DNA from: Chryseobacterium sp. R2A-55
Lineage (GTDB): Bacteria > Bacteroidota > Bacteroidia > Flavobacteriales > Weeksellaceae
Length of the DNA: 64,000 nucleotides
NCBI RefSeq assembly: GCF_021401085.1
Contig: NZ_JACBFP010000005.1
Location: 62,001-126,000 of the forward strand
Direction of reading: 5' to 3'
How positions within the stretch are numbered: the first letter of the stretch is position 1; each line of letters opens with the position of its first letter. The notes beneath the pieces were generated by a model, which saw only the letters and a program-made list of their open reading frames with translations, was not told the origin of the DNA and ran no database searches. The translations under genes were made by a program, and so were the position numbers. Positions 62,308 to 64,000 of this stretch are shown here, piece by piece.

Positions 62308-62338
62308 AAAAACGGACGTTCAGCTGTCCGTTTTTTGT
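62308..62338 (+). terminator. Terminator after the S9 peptidase gene
   Basis: ACGGAC (62312-62317) pairs with GTCCGT (62326-62331) with A and T runs on either side and T6 after. Confidence 0.78.
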
Positions 62339-62392
62339 TTTCTCTAATCCTCGAAACCGCTAAAATCATTATATTTATCGCAAAAATAAATT

Positions 62393-63118
62393 ATGGCCGA
62401 ATTAGAAGTTGTAAAATCTACCAAAAAAATTTTCAGCACAGCAAAATCAAAGGACGAATCTTTCTGGAGCAAATTCAAGAAAATTTCCTCGGAAATCCTG
62501 ATCATCATGTTTGCGGTTTCTCTGTCGATTGGGCTTCACACATGGAGTGAGGAGAGACATCAGCAACACGAAGTAAAAATCTTTCTTACAGGTCTTAGAA
62601 ATGATTTGAAGAAAGACAGGGAGGAAATGAATCATGACATCAATAGTTATGAAAATCAAAGAAAAGCCTTCAGATACCTTGCGAACTTACAAAAGGGACA
62701 GTCTGCCAATTCCGACAGCATGAAGATATATGCTGATGACCTAAAAACTTTTACCGGATTTATGGGGAATACCGGTCGGTATGAAGGGTTTAAATCTTCG
62801 GGAAAGATTTTATTTATAGAAGATGATGAACTCCAGAACAATATTTTGGATTTCTATGAAGAAAGTATTCCCGTTCTTACTCAGGGAACCAATTTTTACA
62901 AGAATGAAAAATTGAAACTGAATGACTTTATCATTGAAAAAACCACTGATTTTCCCAAAGGAAACCTGCCTGTGGTTTTGGGTTCGGATCCGGTGAAAAA
63001 CCGAAGCAATATGTATCTGGCTTCAGTGGCTCATATCATTGTCTATTATAAAGATTGCCTCTCAAAAATAGATGCAATCATCACGGGAATAGACAAACAT
63101 TATCCCGAGCACAAGTAA
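62393..63118 (+). CDS. DUF6090-like membrane-anchored protein
   Basis: 241 residues. One membrane segment near residues 35-52 (EILIIMFAVSLSIGLHTWSE) after a short cytosolic start, then a long helical periplasmic part rich in charged residues (GLRNDLKKDREEMNHDINSY). The helix pair W-x-E-x-R followed by a coiled coil matches the Bacteroidota DUF6090 group. No function known. Confidence 0.68.
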   Translation: MAELEVVKSTKKIFSTAKSKDESFWSKFKKISSEILIIMFAVSLSIGLHTWSEERHQQHEVKIFLTGLRNDLKKDREEMNHDINSYENQRKAFRYLANLQKGQSANSDSMKIYADDLKTFTGFMGNTGRYEGFKSSGKILFIEDDELQNNILDFYEESIPVLTQGTNFYKNEKLKLNDFIIEKTTDFPKGNLPVVLGSDPVKNRSNMYLASVAHIIVYYKDCLSKIDAIITGIDKHYPEHK

Positions 63119-63125
63119 TAGCAAC

Positions 63126-63152
63126 AGCTGGAAATTTCTCCAGCTTTTTTTC
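63126..63152. terminator. Bidirectional terminator between the DUF6090-like and lipoprotein genes
   Basis: AGCTGGA (63126-63132) pairs with TCCAGCT (63139-63145), followed by T6; convergent genes end on both sides. Confidence 0.75.
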
Positions 63153-63699
63153 AGAGTTGCACTTTCACCTTAAATCCGGTATTCAGCTTCATCCGAATGA
63201 TATCGGTAGAGGGATAGCTCGCCATGATTTCCATGATGAGCGAGTTTTGATTGGTCCTGAAGTAATCCAGCAGTTCCGCATCGTTGGATGAGAATGTGAT
63301 GGAGTTTGGGTTGGTGTTATTTTGTACACTGGCAATCAATTTTTCCGGCAGATTGGGCGATTTGATGTAAAGATTTGCGTTTTTGATGACATCAAGTTTG
63401 TTGCCCAGCTGAGAACTCACATATTCCACCGTAATAGCATTAAGCTTAACTGATTTCAAATTATTGATTGAAAAATTTGAATTTTGAGCTTTAATCTGCG
63501 CATCAAGGTCAATGTTCATATTCATTTCCGGAGAACGCGTATAAGAAGTGGTGCTTACCGCAGCAAACGGAACCTCAATAGTGGTTGAAAAAGGTGCGTC
63601 AAATGGTGGCAGCACATCTAAAACAGCATTTACAATATCTCTGCAGCTACCCATTAACAATAGGAAAATTATTCCGGTGATGAGTGATAATTTTTTCAT
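63151..63699 (-). CDS. Lipoprotein of unknown function
   Basis: 182 residues with lipobox MGSC (signal to residue 18). Then a mixed alpha/beta body: strands ATIEVPFAAVSTTSYTRSP-like (reading TTIEVPFAAVSTTSYTRSP), NNLKSVKLNAITVEYVSSQL, LNTGFKVKVQL. No family recognised. Outer-membrane or periplasmic facing by signal type. Confidence 0.72.
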   Translation of the reverse strand: MKKLSLITGIIFLLLMGSCRDIVNAVLDVLPPFDAPFSTTIEVPFAAVSTTSYTRSPEMNMNIDLDAQIKAQNSNFSINNLKSVKLNAITVEYVSSQLGNKLDVIKNANLYIKSPNLPEKLIASVQNNTNPNSITFSSNDAELLDYFRTNQNSLIMEIMASYPSTDIIRMKLNTGFKVKVQL

Positions 63700-63754
63700 T
63701 TTTCAATATTTTACTTTTTTAGCATTGCATTAATTGTTCCAAATTAGAAAATCG

Positions 63755-63904
63755 ATGTATTTTATTTCAATCAATATTTCCGTTGATTCTAAGAAAAACC
63801 TTGCTATTTTAATTTGGTTTTTGGTCTTCTCTCTTCTGAATTTCCCACTTTATTCCTTCGGTTTTTTGACCAAATACGAATCAAAAAAAATCGGATCCGC
63901 ATAG
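63755..63904 (+). CDS. Possible 49-residue membrane peptide
   Basis: A short frame with one hydrophobic helix (NLAILIWFLVFSLLNFPLYS) flanked by charged ends. It may be real, but its position, overlap with AT-rich DNA and short length make it weak. Confidence 0.2.
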   Translation: MYFISINISVDSKKNLAILIWFLVFSLLNFPLYSFGFLTKYESKKIGSA

Positions 63905-63905
63905 G

Positions 63906-64000
63906 ATGACCTATTTCAATACAGACGATTTCAGTAATGATCACACGATTAGAAATACCCGAACTGCCTTCTTTAATGACAAGACAGCTCTTGACAAAGC
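63906..64000 (+). CDS. Possible start of a gene running off the window
   Basis: From ATG at 63906 the frame (MTYFNTDDFSNDHTIRNTRT) stays open to the window end, only 31 codons. It overlaps nothing and could be the beginning of a protein or chance. Confidence 0.25.
   Translation, partial: MTYFNTDDFSNDHTIRNTRTAFFNDKTALDK

Noticed and set aside
62284-62550. 88-residue frame across the S9 terminator
   Set aside because: It runs through the terminator and overlaps the start of the DUF6090-like gene in another frame.

Overview
The window comes from a Bacteroidota chromosome, most likely class Flavobacteriia, family Weeksellaceae (Chryseobacterium/Kaistella-like). Evidence: promoter-like boxes fit the Bacteroidota consensus TTTG-N19..22-TAnnTTTG, Shine-Dalgarno sequences are mostly absent, there is a type IX secretion (T9SS) sorting domain, an AroG-type/chorismate mutase fusion, a lipid A/KDO gene, many -SC- lipoboxes, and DUF2147/DUF6090 proteins. 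No rRNA, tRNA, CRISPR array, prophage or complete insertion sequence was seen.

Layout. 1-9.2 kb: end of kdsA, a TonB-dependent receptor, a GNAT-nitrilase fusion, anmK, lptC with an outer-membrane protein, and holB. 9.4-10.8 kb: two small exported proteins (a Gly-rich lipoprotein and a Cys/Met/His-rich peptide). 10.9-15.8 kb: a TetR-TolC-HlyD-EmrB efflux operon, then corA and fabH. 17.9-21.4 kb: gene-poor DNA with an eleven-copy array of exact 21-bp repeats, a 14-bp hairpin, an M20 amidohydrolase, and a RibD-C/DHFR-like gene between two diverged 47-bp direct repeats. 21.5-29.2 kb: pyruvate phosphate dikinase and a cyanophycin cluster (isoaspartyl peptidase and cyanophycinase divergent from cyanophycin synthetase). 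29.4-33.8 kb: dnaX (with a -1 frameshift at an A11 run separating gamma and tau parts), DAHP synthase/chorismate mutase, rsgA, ndk, and a probable short minus-strand RNA between rsgA and ndk. 33.9-43.4 kb: two divergent class-C beta-lactamase-like hydrolases and a second TetR-TolC-adaptor-RND pump operon. 43.6-47 kb: MATE pump, a sigma-54-type response regulator without a DNA-binding domain, and a PLP homeostasis protein. 47.1-49.9 kb: a four-gene operon (unknown protein, seven-helix membrane protein, histidine kinase, NarL-type regulator) followed by a short structured transcript. 50-64 kb: mostly housekeeping and small membrane genes (sirtuin, gpmI, acyl-ACP desaturase, map, era, DoxX, S9 peptidase), with one decayed four-helix-bundle gene and a stand-alone T9SS tail.

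The most unusual part is 47.1-49.9 kb. The palindrome GGGTG(A/T)TTTCACCC occurs twice, 24 and 23 bp ahead of a TAnnTTTG box: once before the two-component operon and once directly after it. The second copy drives about 165 nt holding no sizeable reading frame, two stem-forming palindromes and a strong terminator. This suggests a kinase/regulator pair that controls itself and a small RNA through one operator. Other leads are the dnaX frameshift, the helically phased 21-bp array, the repeat-flanked reductase gene and the minus-strand RNA ending in a UUCG-loop terminator upstream of ndk.
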